Virus record (IMG/VR): IMGVR_UViG_3300042291_000957 | Coordinates: 26,420 to 90,419 of that record | DNA length: 64,000 nt | DNA from: a virus | Strand: one strand, 5' to 3' | Part shown: in pieces, positions 49,475-57,647 of the stretch | Numbering within the stretch: the first letter of the stretch is position 1 | How the letters are laid out: each line of letters opens with the position of its first letter | Notes under the pieces: generated by a model | Databases searched by the model: none | The model's input: the letters and a program-made list of their open reading frames with translations, nothing else | Told to the model about the DNA's origin: nothing | Program-made: the position numbers and the translations under genes

Positions 49475-49986
49475 TTTTGAAAGTAATTTAAATTAATAAT
49501 AATTCTTCTTTTTGCATCTGTTGCACTTATCATTTTATGAGAAATAGCAGTATCAAAAATTAATATCCTGTTTTCAACAGAATCAATCCCAATTATTTCT
49601 TTTTCAACCTCTATCATCGTTTTAGCATTACAAGTTGTCATATATAATATGGCTGTTTTAGAATCTCCATCAGGGTAATCAACATGCCAAGAAGATTCGT
49701 ATCGATCTTCTTTACTTATAGACATATTTGTTCTAGCTTGGAGTAATGAAAAAACTTTTAATTTATATAATAATGATTCTAGTAAATTAAAGTAAGGACT
49801 ACAAACATGGTTGTTTATAAAGAAATTATGTGTAAAATAACACATACCGTGCTCATCATCTTTTGATGTCATATTGTCTCTATAAAACCAATTCATATCT
49901 AATGACGTTAGTGTATTTTTTATTGTATCAAAATATTCTTTATCTAAAAAATTATCTATTACTTCGTACTCTGATTTTTTAGTCAT
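49471..49986 (-). CDS. 2OG-Fe(II) oxygenase-like protein
   Basis: ESSWHVDYPDGDSKTAILYM has the HxD iron motif and LIFDTAISHKMISATDAKRR the distal His and R for 2-oxoglutarate. The N-terminal part YEVIDNFLDKEYFDTIKNTL is a frequent opening of the family in phages. 171 residues. Confidence 0.8.
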   Translation of the reverse strand: MTKKSEYEVIDNFLDKEYFDTIKNTLTSLDMNWFYRDNMTSKDDEHGMCYFTHNFFINNHVCSPYFNLLESLLYKLKVFSLLQARTNMSISKEDRYESSWHVDYPDGDSKTAILYMTTCNAKTMIEVEKEIIGIDSVENRILIFDTAISHKMISATDAKRRIIINLNYFQK

Positions 49987-50004
49987 AATAAAAATTCTCC
50001 TGCA

Positions 50005-50565
50005 TTAGCCGTAGATGTCGGCTGCATCATGATCTTTTACCGACACGTCCATGTTCCACGAAATGATTGTTTTAGTTTCTTCTGAGGTATTAATCGGAGC
50101 TCGGTGAATTACCCAGCTAGGAAATGTAATGATGTCACCTTCATGTACATCAAATATGTGTATATCTTTGGTCACTGGATCTATCCATTCTGTTTGGGTG
50201 CCGCCTTCAGGCAAATGCACATAATATACGTTGGTAAAGTTATTGCTATGGGTATGCCAGGCATGTTTGCCTCCAGTGGCATACTGTTGAAACCAAATTT
50301 CAGTAATACCAAATGTTTGATATCCCATGGTATTGCACCATTCGTTGAGATGAATAGCAAGAGGATAATTTATAATTTTAAGCCACTCTCTGTCGCCATC
50401 ATATCGAGATGTACTCCAATCGCATCTAATGATATCGCTGTTAAATGCCAGCATGTGTTCTGCTCGATCTTGTCTTGAAATGGCATCTATTACTTGTTGT
50501 TTTAGTTGAATATGTTCCTTAAATGGTTTAATACTTATAGGAAACGGTATAACAGTAGGTGACAT
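50005..50565 (-). CDS. 2OG-Fe(II) oxygenase-like protein
   Basis: GKHAWHTHSNNFTNVYYVHL has a His-rich iron segment (H-x-H rather than HxD), with GDIITFPSWVIHRAPINTSE and the distal His; ETKTIISWNMDVSV ends the barrel. One key residue deviates, so catalytic status is uncertain. 186 residues. Confidence 0.7.
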   Translation of the reverse strand: MSPTVIPFPISIKPFKEHIQLKQQVIDAISRQDRAEHMLAFNSDIIRCDWSTSRYDGDREWLKIINYPLAIHLNEWCNTMGYQTFGITEIWFQQYATGGKHAWHTHSNNFTNVYYVHLPEGGTQTEWIDPVTKDIHIFDVHEGDIITFPSWVIHRAPINTSEETKTIISWNMDVSVKDHDAADIYG

Positions 50566-51176
50566 TAGTACAAGCTACCTTGTCTTTTTATTACTATGTT
50601 TGATGCAAACACAACTCTTGATTCATTTGTTTGATTATAATATACATAATGTTCAAGACAGGATGGGAATATTATCAATATTCCTTCTTCCATTGGTGGC
50701 TTATATATGTTTTGATAGTGATCTTGCGGATCTAATTCTAAATATTTTAAATGATTTGATAAATTAGGAGTCCTGAAAACTAGCTGTCCCGAATCTGCAT
50801 TAGGTTGTTTTAGTATGACCACACACGAAAATGCCGGTACATTTGTTGTTATGTGATTGTGTAACTGTTGATGATCATATTGATTATGCACATTATACCA
50901 TGTATCTATTTCAACTTTATAGGAAAATTGAAACATAAAAGAATCTATGTAAGACTGGATATAGGGCGCAGGTAGTAATATATCATTCCATTTTTTAAAA
51001 AAGTCAGCATCGCTCCAGCGTTGAGATGCATTTTTAGAAATTCTACTTTCTTCGCCTTTGTATTCATCTTCTTTGCCATTTAATATCAATGGAAGATAAT
51101 GATCCTGTAGAATTTTTAGATCTACAGTATTCAATCGAGAAATGCTTACCGGATATCCTTCAAGATGTATTTTCAT
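50565..51176 (-). CDS. 2OG-Fe(II) oxygenase-like protein
   Basis: DHQQLHNHITTNVPAFSCVV (H-x-H segment), ILIIFPSCLEHYVYYNQTNE (distal His) and SRVVFASNIVI (the 2OG Arg) follow the 2OG barrel order. The frame starts MKIHLEGYPVSISRLNTVDL. The iron-motif acid is not obvious. 203 residues. Confidence 0.68.
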   Translation of the reverse strand: MKIHLEGYPVSISRLNTVDLKILQDHYLPLILNGKEDEYKGEESRISKNASQRWSDADFFKKWNDILLPAPYIQSYIDSFMFQFSYKVEIDTWYNVHNQYDHQQLHNHITTNVPAFSCVVILKQPNADSGQLVFRTPNLSNHLKYLELDPQDHYQNIYKPPMEEGILIIFPSCLEHYVYYNQTNESRVVFASNIVIKRQGSLY

Positions 51177-51904
51177 TAGATAGTATCTTTAGTATGAATG
51201 CCAGTTTTAAACCCAGTTGTAAGATCCACAGTGGTACCAGTGTTAAAGAAGTCAATTACTTTATTTGCTAAAATTTTATGATTAACTTCTGAAAAGTGGT
51301 TATAACGCAGATCGCCGCCAACTCTATTATGATATGTGTTACATGTTTCGATACTGTCAAACTCTAAGTTTGAGGTTTCAAACATATTTCCTTGTACCCC
51401 TGCAACGTTGTGAAACCCTGGCAGGATTAAAAATTGAATACCTTGTTGTGCATATAGCATAGTTCTAAGAGTTATTGCATCATAAATTGCATCATATTGT
51501 ATAAAAAGACGGTGATCGGAATGCAGATACTTTTTATACATTTCTAATGCCTTGGCTTGTTCTTTTGTAACATGAACTCCTGGCACAAATTTTGCATTTA
51601 GGAAATTTGCCATGCCTGGTTTATCTTCAAAAATCCATTCTCTGTAATAAGAAGTAAGCTGTACTATAACACAGTCCCCACTTTTAAACGACGATTCACG
51701 CTCTCTTAGGGTATGGAAAATGTATTCATTGGAACACCCGAGCTGAGAGTCATTTACATGATTATCATCCCCGATTAAACTTTCACTAACAATCCTAGTC
51801 CAATTCTTTTCTAACGGCATGAACGTTACTAGACCTGTAGGCCCAATAACTTCATTCTTGTGTGCATCGGGTACACTAAAACTATCGCCGAAAACATATA
51901 ACAT
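51176..51904 (-). CDS. SGNH/GDSL-like hydrolase
   Basis: MLYVFGDSFSVPDAHKNEVI is the GDSL block I with the catalytic Ser, NDSQLGCSNEYIFHTL is like the block II Gly, and GGDLRYNHFSEVNHKILANK gives the D-x-x-H-type end. SGNH enzymes remove or add acyl groups on sugars. It would fit modification or trimming of the heptose glycan. 242 residues; no signal peptide, so probably cytoplasmic. Confidence 0.72.
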   Translation of the reverse strand: MLYVFGDSFSVPDAHKNEVIGPTGLVTFMPLEKNWTRIVSESLIGDDNHVNDSQLGCSNEYIFHTLRERESSFKSGDCVIVQLTSYYREWIFEDKPGMANFLNAKFVPGVHVTKEQAKALEMYKKYLHSDHRLFIQYDAIYDAITLRTMLYAQQGIQFLILPGFHNVAGVQGNMFETSNLEFDSIETCNTYHNRVGGDLRYNHFSEVNHKILANKVIDFFNTGTTVDLTTGFKTGIHTKDTI

Positions 51905-52533
51905 TAATTAGTTGCTCCTGTTTCTAACAAAATATTGAAAGACAAACTAATACGATCTTCATTGGTTGTATTTTCATTAACACTGTGATCTAAATAGCCG
52001 GGCCACATACTTAATCTGCCTTGCTCTGGGGCAAATGCGTTTTCATGAGCATATGAACTACCAATTGGATTGCATTTTAATGCTTTAAGAGCATTTCTAA
52101 AAACTAGATCACCGTCTTGCCCATTTGTTTTAAACCAATACACTCCACTGACGTGGCTGGTACCGTGATCGTGAACATGAGCATACTGCCCCGGTTTGGT
52201 TAGTGTAAGCCATGAAGTTTCGATGGCTGCTTTGTACAGCGGTTTAACATTCATCATTCTCATATAATTAAAACAATGGTGCATTATACACGAAGTGATC
52301 ACTCTCATTTTTTCGTCTTTTAAAATAGACTGGTTAAAATCACCTTGATTAGATAGGTAATGAGTGTGAGAATTCCAATATGGATTTTGTCCCCAACGAT
52401 CTTCTAGATGCAGTTTATCAACCACAGTCTGCATCTCGGCCTGTATTTCAGTATATTCTTTGCTTTCTGTTTTGTATGTGTATAGGGGGGAAGGAAACAA
52501 GGAGTAAATTCGGCCTTCGGTTTGATTGTTCAT
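51904..52533 (-). CDS. 2OG-Fe(II) oxygenase-like protein
   Basis: GQYAHVHDHGTSHVSGVYWF gives the HxD motif with GDLVFRNALKALKCNP following; LSMWPGYLDHSVNENTTNED supplies the distal His and RISLSFNI the Arg. Start MNNQTEGRIYSLFPSPLYTY is set by GGAGGAAAAC before its ATG. The opening SLFPSPLYTY is characteristic of this subgroup. Confidence 0.82.
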   Translation of the reverse strand: MNNQTEGRIYSLFPSPLYTYKTESKEYTEIQAEMQTVVDKLHLEDRWGQNPYWNSHTHYLSNQGDFNQSILKDEKMRVITSCIMHHCFNYMRMMNVKPLYKAAIETSWLTLTKPGQYAHVHDHGTSHVSGVYWFKTNGQDGDLVFRNALKALKCNPIGSSYAHENAFAPEQGRLSMWPGYLDHSVNENTTNEDRISLSFNILLETGATN

Positions 52534-52547
52534 GTTTTCCTCCATAT

Positions 52548-53138
52548 TTAAATAAACATCATCTGATTGATTCTGTAAGCATCTTCAACAAACCAATCAG
52601 GTTGCATCACTGCGGTGTGAACATCAGTTTGCCTGTATAATACCAATCTATTAAAAGCCATTTCTGCATATCCTAGTTCTTGTCCGGTTTCAGAATAAAA
52701 AGCTGTGCCGCCGTGAGATTCGTCATTGTAGTTTAAATATACCGATGCTGCAAATCTACCTGGATCTGCACTATCTCTATGGGGAGTTGGCTGGTCTTGT
52801 CCTTGCATTACATTTACCATGAATGTTATAAAATCAAATGTTTTACGTATGTCTTTATCAATCTTGCGAGGACCGTCATTAAAATTTTCACTGATTAGTT
52901 TAACAAACGTATCGGCTAAACTTGTTAGATTAATTCCAAGACTAATTGACAGTCCGGGGTATGTATTTCTAATCATGCTCTTCGATGCAGGAATAGAAAG
53001 AGCCAATTCTCTAACTTTTTCAGGATTAAGATAAAAGTTATCAACAATGACACATTTGGTATCACCTAACTGATGTACATGTACTTCAAAATTAGGATTA
53101 ACTGCAAATATATCTTGTTCATTTATTTTTTTAATCAT
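52548..53138 (-). CDS. 2OG-like oxygenase (DUF6445-type)
   Basis: FYLNPEKVRELALSIPASKS and TYPGLSISLG resemble DUF6445-like proteins; QDQPTPHRDSADPGRFAASV is the HxD-type motif, GTAFYSETGQELGY the sheet, and DVHTAVMQPDWFVED the distal His. Frequently seen in glycan islands of marine phages. 196 residues. Confidence 0.7.
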   Translation of the reverse strand: MIKKINEQDIFAVNPNFEVHVHQLGDTKCVIVDNFYLNPEKVRELALSIPASKSMIRNTYPGLSISLGINLTSLADTFVKLISENFNDGPRKIDKDIRKTFDFITFMVNVMQGQDQPTPHRDSADPGRFAASVYLNYNDESHGGTAFYSETGQELGYAEMAFNRLVLYRQTDVHTAVMQPDWFVEDAYRINQMMFI

Positions 53139-54958
53139 GCTCTGTCATTATGTTCAATCTCTACCATCATTTTAACAGCTGGAAAATAAATGTAATTAAT
53201 TCCTGAGTTGTAAAGAGTACGCATGGCATCGTCGATGGTTTCAACCAATGGCTCGCCGCCTAGGTTAAAGCTGGTATTAAACAATGCAGGAACACCTGTT
53301 TGATTTTTAAATTCTTTAATCAGATTATACCAATGAAAGTTTTGTTCTTCAGTCACTGTTTGAATTCTACAGGTACCATCAACGTGTATAACTGCTGGAA
53401 TCTTTTCTTTCACGCCCGGCTGACAATTTACAGCATACATCATAGACGGAGAATCTTCCATGCCACGCAGATCAAACCAATCGTGTACATCATCTTGTAA
53501 TACTGATGCAGCAAATGGTCTAAAATATTCTCGTTTTTTAATCAAATTAACAAAATCTTTACCGTCGGCAAATGTTGGATCAAACATCAGTGATCTGTTG
53601 CCTAGTGCTCTAGGACCGTTTTCGCAGCGTTCTTGGAATAGTGCTACGATGTTTTTAGATCTAATAGTCTTAATAACATCTTTGTAATCAACATTTATTG
53701 TTACGCTGCCACTGTATTTGGCCGCAGTTTCTATAACTGCATCTTCAGTGATATGTTGTACCGGACCTAAAAATAAATTTTCATCTTTTGATCTTACTTT
53801 TGTATCTTGAGATGTTTTATAGTAATGATAAAATGCTGCACCCATAGCTGTACCTGCATCGTTCGAAACAGGTTCAACATATATCTTTACACCTTCCGGT
53901 AAGTGCTGTAGATAGAAATAGTTGGCAACACAATTTAAACCATACCCGCCGCTGATAACGATATTTTTATTACCTGTACGTTTAATTGATTTTAGAATCA
54001 AGTCAAGTACTAGTTGTTGCGATTCAGTTTGTACATTGTAGGCCATGTTTCTTCTAGAAGCCAATTGTGTTAGATCTTCTGCATCAGCTTCACGCATTTG
54101 TTGCTCGTACCGCTGCATTTGTCGTTGATCGTTGGGGTCAGTCACTGATCTATGAATTACTTTTGGATCGTACACCCTGTCATCTAGTTCAGCATAGCCT
54201 TCTTCATTGACCAGTGCGCCATTGGGATATGTATTAGTGAATAGATCTTTATTCCCACCAAAATTACCATAAATCTTAGGTGCTTTGTTCGGTTCTCCAT
54301 ACGGAAACAGACCCATAGTTTTACCCGCTTCTATCGAGTCGAATCCACAAAATCTAGTTACTGCTTCATATGCTTTAACAATACCTGTTTTATCATTAAC
54401 TATAACTTCTGTACCGTTCCCATCACTGTTGTAATGTTCAGTCCTCCAAGGTCCGTTGCCTCCAAAATGCTTGTACACTTCCTCAAAGTTTGCAGGGTAT
54501 GAACAATCATATATACTTTCAACTTCAAACATGGTTTGACCGTCGGGGCGTTCAATAAATGTACCTGCCCCATCTACAATAATAGCACTTGCTTTATCAA
54601 ACCCAGATCTATAAAATGCCAACGCGGCGTGACTTCTATGGTGTTGATCGTGATATTTAATTACTTGGGTATTAACATCGTCGATTAATCTCAACTTCCT
54701 AGCAAGTGCAGAATACACATCTTGCCTTACAAAATCGTTTATTGGTTCGTCATGACCTTGTGTGTGAGATATTACCAAATAATCAATCTTGTCAGTATAG
54801 TCAAGAATTTTAATCATACTCGCAAGCGGGCCGCCGTCATATTTGTAGCGAGATAGTCTTTCTTCTTCAATAGAAAATACAATTTGTCCATCTTTTAAAA
54901 GACAAACTCCTGCATTATGCCCTCGAGCAATACCTGCAATGTATCCTGTTTTTTTCAT
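53135..54958 (-). CDS. O-carbamoyltransferase (NodU/CmcH/TobZ-like)
   Basis: MKKTGYIAGIARGHNAGVCL is the N-terminal HxxxxC-type signature, with SIEEERLSRYKYDGGPLASM, HRSHAALAFYRSGFDKASAI and IIVDGAGTF; the C-terminal half has GGYGLNCVANYFYLQHLPEG and ENGPRALGNRSLMFDPTFAD then TGVPALFNTSFNLGGEPLV. The family transfers carbamoyl from carbamoyl phosphate through carbamoyl-AMP to sugar hydroxyls. Start at 54958 is set by AAGGA. The 607-residue length is usual. Its sugar substrate may be heptose. Confidence 0.9.
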   Translation of the reverse strand: MKKTGYIAGIARGHNAGVCLLKDGQIVFSIEEERLSRYKYDGGPLASMIKILDYTDKIDYLVISHTQGHDEPINDFVRQDVYSALARKLRLIDDVNTQVIKYHDQHHRSHAALAFYRSGFDKASAIIVDGAGTFIERPDGQTMFEVESIYDCSYPANFEEVYKHFGGNGPWRTEHYNSDGNGTEVIVNDKTGIVKAYEAVTRFCGFDSIEAGKTMGLFPYGEPNKAPKIYGNFGGNKDLFTNTYPNGALVNEEGYAELDDRVYDPKVIHRSVTDPNDQRQMQRYEQQMREADAEDLTQLASRRNMAYNVQTESQQLVLDLILKSIKRTGNKNIVISGGYGLNCVANYFYLQHLPEGVKIYVEPVSNDAGTAMGAAFYHYYKTSQDTKVRSKDENLFLGPVQHITEDAVIETAAKYSGSVTINVDYKDVIKTIRSKNIVALFQERCENGPRALGNRSLMFDPTFADGKDFVNLIKKREYFRPFAASVLQDDVHDWFDLRGMEDSPSMMYAVNCQPGVKEKIPAVIHVDGTCRIQTVTEEQNFHWYNLIKEFKNQTGVPALFNTSFNLGGEPLVETIDDAMRTLYNSGINYIYFPAVKMMVEIEHNDRA

Positions 54959-54981
54959 TATTTTTCCTTGTGACATTTATT

Positions 54982-55968
54982 TTAAGCACAGCCGGGTGCA
55001 GCACACCCAGCAGCTTGTTTGGGTTCAGCATATGCCTTGGCAGTTTTACTCAATGTAGTTTTAATCCCGTTGGTAATTGTCTTAATAGTTTCGTCATTGA
55101 GCACCATTAGATTTTCATTGTGTCTATCAATCCTAATGTCTATCGCAACTCTTATTGGAGAATACTTTCTTTCGTCTTTGCCGTTATCGATTATAGTAAG
55201 TGTACTGCTACTAGGATACGAAATGTTTTCAGGGAATGTACCGCCTATAACCACTGTGCCCGGTTTCTTTAAGGCATGTGCAATATGCTGTCCCACTGAG
55301 TCGCAGCCCAAGAAATAATCAGCAGCATTGATAATTGCAGTCCATTGTAAAAGACTAACGCTTTCCGGTACCATTACCCCTAATGCTTTGTTTCCAGGAA
55401 TTTTTAACTCGCTCATCATTATAACAGCGTAATTTTTATTCAGTTCTTCAAGTATTTTTATAATATCATCAACTTCGAATGATCTACCACTTTCGTCAAT
55501 GATGGTGTTGCCCTGTAATCCAGCTGTTTTTCCAAATGGTTGGAAGATTACTACTTGTTGCTTTTTAAAATGATTTCTAGCTTCATTGACTAGTTCGTTT
55601 GCTTGTGCAATATCCTTTTTGCCAATAAAAATATCATATTCTTTGGTTTCTGGGATAAGTTCAGGCGGAACATCGTAGTTGATCAACATGTCAAACGCCT
55701 GCACAAGATTGCATCTTTGAGTAAAGTATGCGTTTAGTTTATACGGTTCGGGAGTTATGATTTCTCTATCTTTTAATTTTTCAAAAAGATCTGGGTTTGT
55801 AGCATGATGCACATTATTTGCTAATGTTTTGCTGGTTAAATATAGATCAATCCAACCTTCAACAACAATGACTGCTGTTGGATCAGTGTTTTTAACATAG
55901 TACTCTAGTGCGGGAATGGCGCATAGTACTCGACCTGCGCCGCCATTTATAAAAAATGCTTTTTTCAT
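54982..55968 (-). CDS. GT9-like heptosyltransferase
   Basis: AFFINGGAGRVLCAIPALEY replaces the GDxxxxxP opening of ADP-heptose:LPS heptosyltransferases, and FLGCDSVGQHIAHALKKPGT is the donor-site block (D-S-G..H in WaaC/WaaF). HFKKQQVVIFQPFG is the linker. It ends in Cys-rich AAGCAAPGCA. GT9 enzymes use ADP-heptose, which the genes downstream would make. No signal for secretion; probably cytoplasmic. 328 residues. Confidence 0.72.
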   Translation of the reverse strand: MKKAFFINGGAGRVLCAIPALEYYVKNTDPTAVIVVEGWIDLYLTSKTLANNVHHATNPDLFEKLKDREIITPEPYKLNAYFTQRCNLVQAFDMLINYDVPPELIPETKEYDIFIGKKDIAQANELVNEARNHFKKQQVVIFQPFGKTAGLQGNTIIDESGRSFEVDDIIKILEELNKNYAVIMMSELKIPGNKALGVMVPESVSLLQWTAIINAADYFLGCDSVGQHIAHALKKPGTVVIGGTFPENISYPSSSTLTIIDNGKDERKYSPIRVAIDIRIDRHNENLMVLNDETIKTITNGIKTTLSKTAKAYAEPKQAAGCAAPGCA

Positions 55969-55998
55969 TGATATCGTAACCTTTGCTATCTAGTACGA

Positions 55999-56006
55999 TA
56001 TTTATT
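55999..56006 (-). promoter_or_regulatory. Late promoter motif for heptose/oxygenase operon (AATAAATA)
   Basis: Minus-strand AATAAATA, 31 bases before the GT9 start, in a 114-base gap that contains nothing else but the hairpin at 56047. Drives the long run 55968 to 46571. Confidence 0.45.
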
Positions 56007-56046
56007 TTGAGGGCTAGGCCTCTAAGAATAATGTGAGCGAGCGTTG

Positions 56047-56074
56047 AGTATTGTGCTGTTACCAGCACAATACT
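56047..56074 (-). terminator. Perfect 12-base hairpin after 56083 gene
   Basis: AGTATTGTGCTG / CAGCACAATACT with four-base loop, nine bases after the stop codon. No T-run on the minus strand. May be a Rho-independent-like or RNase-stable end between fibre genes and the heptose operon. Confidence 0.6.
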
Positions 56075-56082
56075 ATTGGAAA

Positions 56083-56799
56083 TTAGTAAACGCCTGGGGG
56101 TAGATTTTGTAAAGCATCGGCATCGGAGGCATCTCTGTCTGCGATTCTAATAACCTTAACATGCTCATTTTCAAATTCCATGTTGGGTCCGTCTTCAGGA
56201 CTACGCGGAAATCTTACAAGATATTTAGGAACATCTGCCCAATCTGCAGGAAGGTCTCTAAGTTTTTGTCTATAATCCAGCCATTGTTGTTTTAGAGCTT
56301 CTGGCATATCTGGAGCAATTTTGCCATCACTTGCAGCTAGTCTTGTATCTCTCTCACGTCTAATAAACGCATCATCTCTAATTCTTTTGTTCTCAAAGAA
56401 TTTAAGCGGTGCTGTGTAATCGTCAGTTACAGATTGTTTATCATAAACTATTCTAATATCTGAAGGATCTACAACTGTGGCGTTTGGTTGATCGACTGGA
56501 CCAACCGAAACTTCGTAGATCTTTGGGTCTTCTAATCCGCCGTAGATCAATCCAATTTTGCAGCAGTTTATGTCGGTGTCTGCTTTTAATATTTCTCTTT
56601 TGAGATCTAATGGAAGCGGACGATCAGGTTCGTCTTCTGGTGCAAACGCCTGCATTAAATAGCCAGTTTCTTTATCAAGCCACATGACTATTTCTTCTGG
56701 GCCTTCGTATAACTGTGTACTGGTTTTACCCAACGTATTTTCCAACGAAAATAAGTGATCTGGTATACTGTATGTTAGCATTTTGGTTATCTTTGCCAT
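56083..56799 (-). CDS. Tail-fibre-assembly-like protein, 238 aa
   Basis: MAKITKMLTYSIPDHLFSLE begins a protein with ALKQQWLDYRQKLRDLPADW near residue 170, a helix typical of tail fibre assembly (XkdW/gp38-like) proteins, followed by YLVRFPRSPEDGPNMEF. It sits directly downstream of the two Cys-rich fibre genes, which supports a chaperone or adaptor role. Not certain. Confidence 0.6.
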   Translation of the reverse strand: MAKITKMLTYSIPDHLFSLENTLGKTSTQLYEGPEEIVMWLDKETGYLMQAFAPEDEPDRPLPLDLKREILKADTDINCCKIGLIYGGLEDPKIYEVSVGPVDQPNATVVDPSDIRIVYDKQSVTDDYTAPLKFFENKRIRDDAFIRRERDTRLAASDGKIAPDMPEALKQQWLDYRQKLRDLPADWADVPKYLVRFPRSPEDGPNMEFENEHVKVIRIADRDASDADALQNLPPGVY

Positions 56800-56809
56800 T
56801 TATTTCTCC

Positions 56810-57637
56810 TTAACTGTACGTTATTCTAACAAGGCCGCCAGCGCCAAAACTGCCCCAGCAGGCACTCGATGAGTCGATTGCGTGGCCTGAGCCGCCACCG
56901 CCTGGGAAAGCTGCGTGTGCTGAACAGCAGGCCAAATTGCCCACGCAGCGATGTTTGCCGCCAATTCCATGAGGTGCAGCCCACGGGCCGCTTGGGCCTC
57001 CTGCTACTGCGAACGCATCAGCACAACAGTTGTATTGGTGATTGTATGATCCAGTTGTGCCTCTAAAACACATGTCGGACCCGTATACTGGCGTATTACA
57101 GGCGTGATTGACCCAACCGGCATTGTAGTTGCCTAGATCGCATTGAGTATTTCCAATGTGGCAGTTATAGCAGTTTGAGATCATGTCCCAAGAAGTTGAC
57201 CCGCCCATGCCGCCGATGGCACAGAAATTGCTGAGACCAGTGCCATTGACAAAACTGGTGCATCCATGTCGACAATTTTGATTACATGAACAGCAGCAGC
57301 TACATTCCGATGAGCCAGCGGCACATACAGTATATGTTGCGCCATCTGCAAATCCATTTACTGATTTTTGCAGGGTTCTTACGCCGTAATTGCCGCCTTG
57401 GCCACCAACTCCGTGATCATGGTCACCACCTGATGAGCCACCTGGGCCGCCACCTGACAGTATTTCAAACTTGATCGACGTGGTTCCATTAGGTACTACA
57501 AAAGCACAACAGCGACCACCATTTAGTGGTGTCCAGTTGTTGGTATTCCAAACATAGATTTCATACTGTTCTGCAATTTTACATTGATGTTGAGCGTTAG
57601 CGTAAATTATTCCTGCACTTGATAAACACGTTGGCAT
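56810..57637 (-). CDS. Gly/Cys-rich tail-tip protein, paralogue A
   Basis: A 275-residue protein with 24 Cys, unusually many for a phage cytoplasmic protein. FVVPNGTTSIKFEILSGGGP is a beta module, ECSCCCSCNQNCRHGCTSFV and CAIGGMGGSTSWDMISNCYN are Cys/Gly-rich, and GSFGAGGLVRITYS is the C-terminal Gly-rich end. It resembles marine-phage glycine-rich adhesin tips. Possible disulfide mesh or metal clusters. Its leader AGGAGAAATAAATG is identical to that of copy B. Confidence 0.7.
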   Translation of the reverse strand: MPTCLSSAGIIYANAQHQCKIAEQYEIYVWNTNNWTPLNGGRCCAFVVPNGTTSIKFEILSGGGPGGSSGGDHDHGVGGQGGNYGVRTLQKSVNGFADGATYTVCAAGSSECSCCCSCNQNCRHGCTSFVNGTGLSNFCAIGGMGGSTSWDMISNCYNCHIGNTQCDLGNYNAGWVNHACNTPVYGSDMCFRGTTGSYNHQYNCCADAFAVAGGPSGPWAAPHGIGGKHRCVGNLACCSAHAAFPGGGGSGHAIDSSSACWGSFGAGGLVRITYS

Positions 57638-57647
57638 TTATTTCTCC

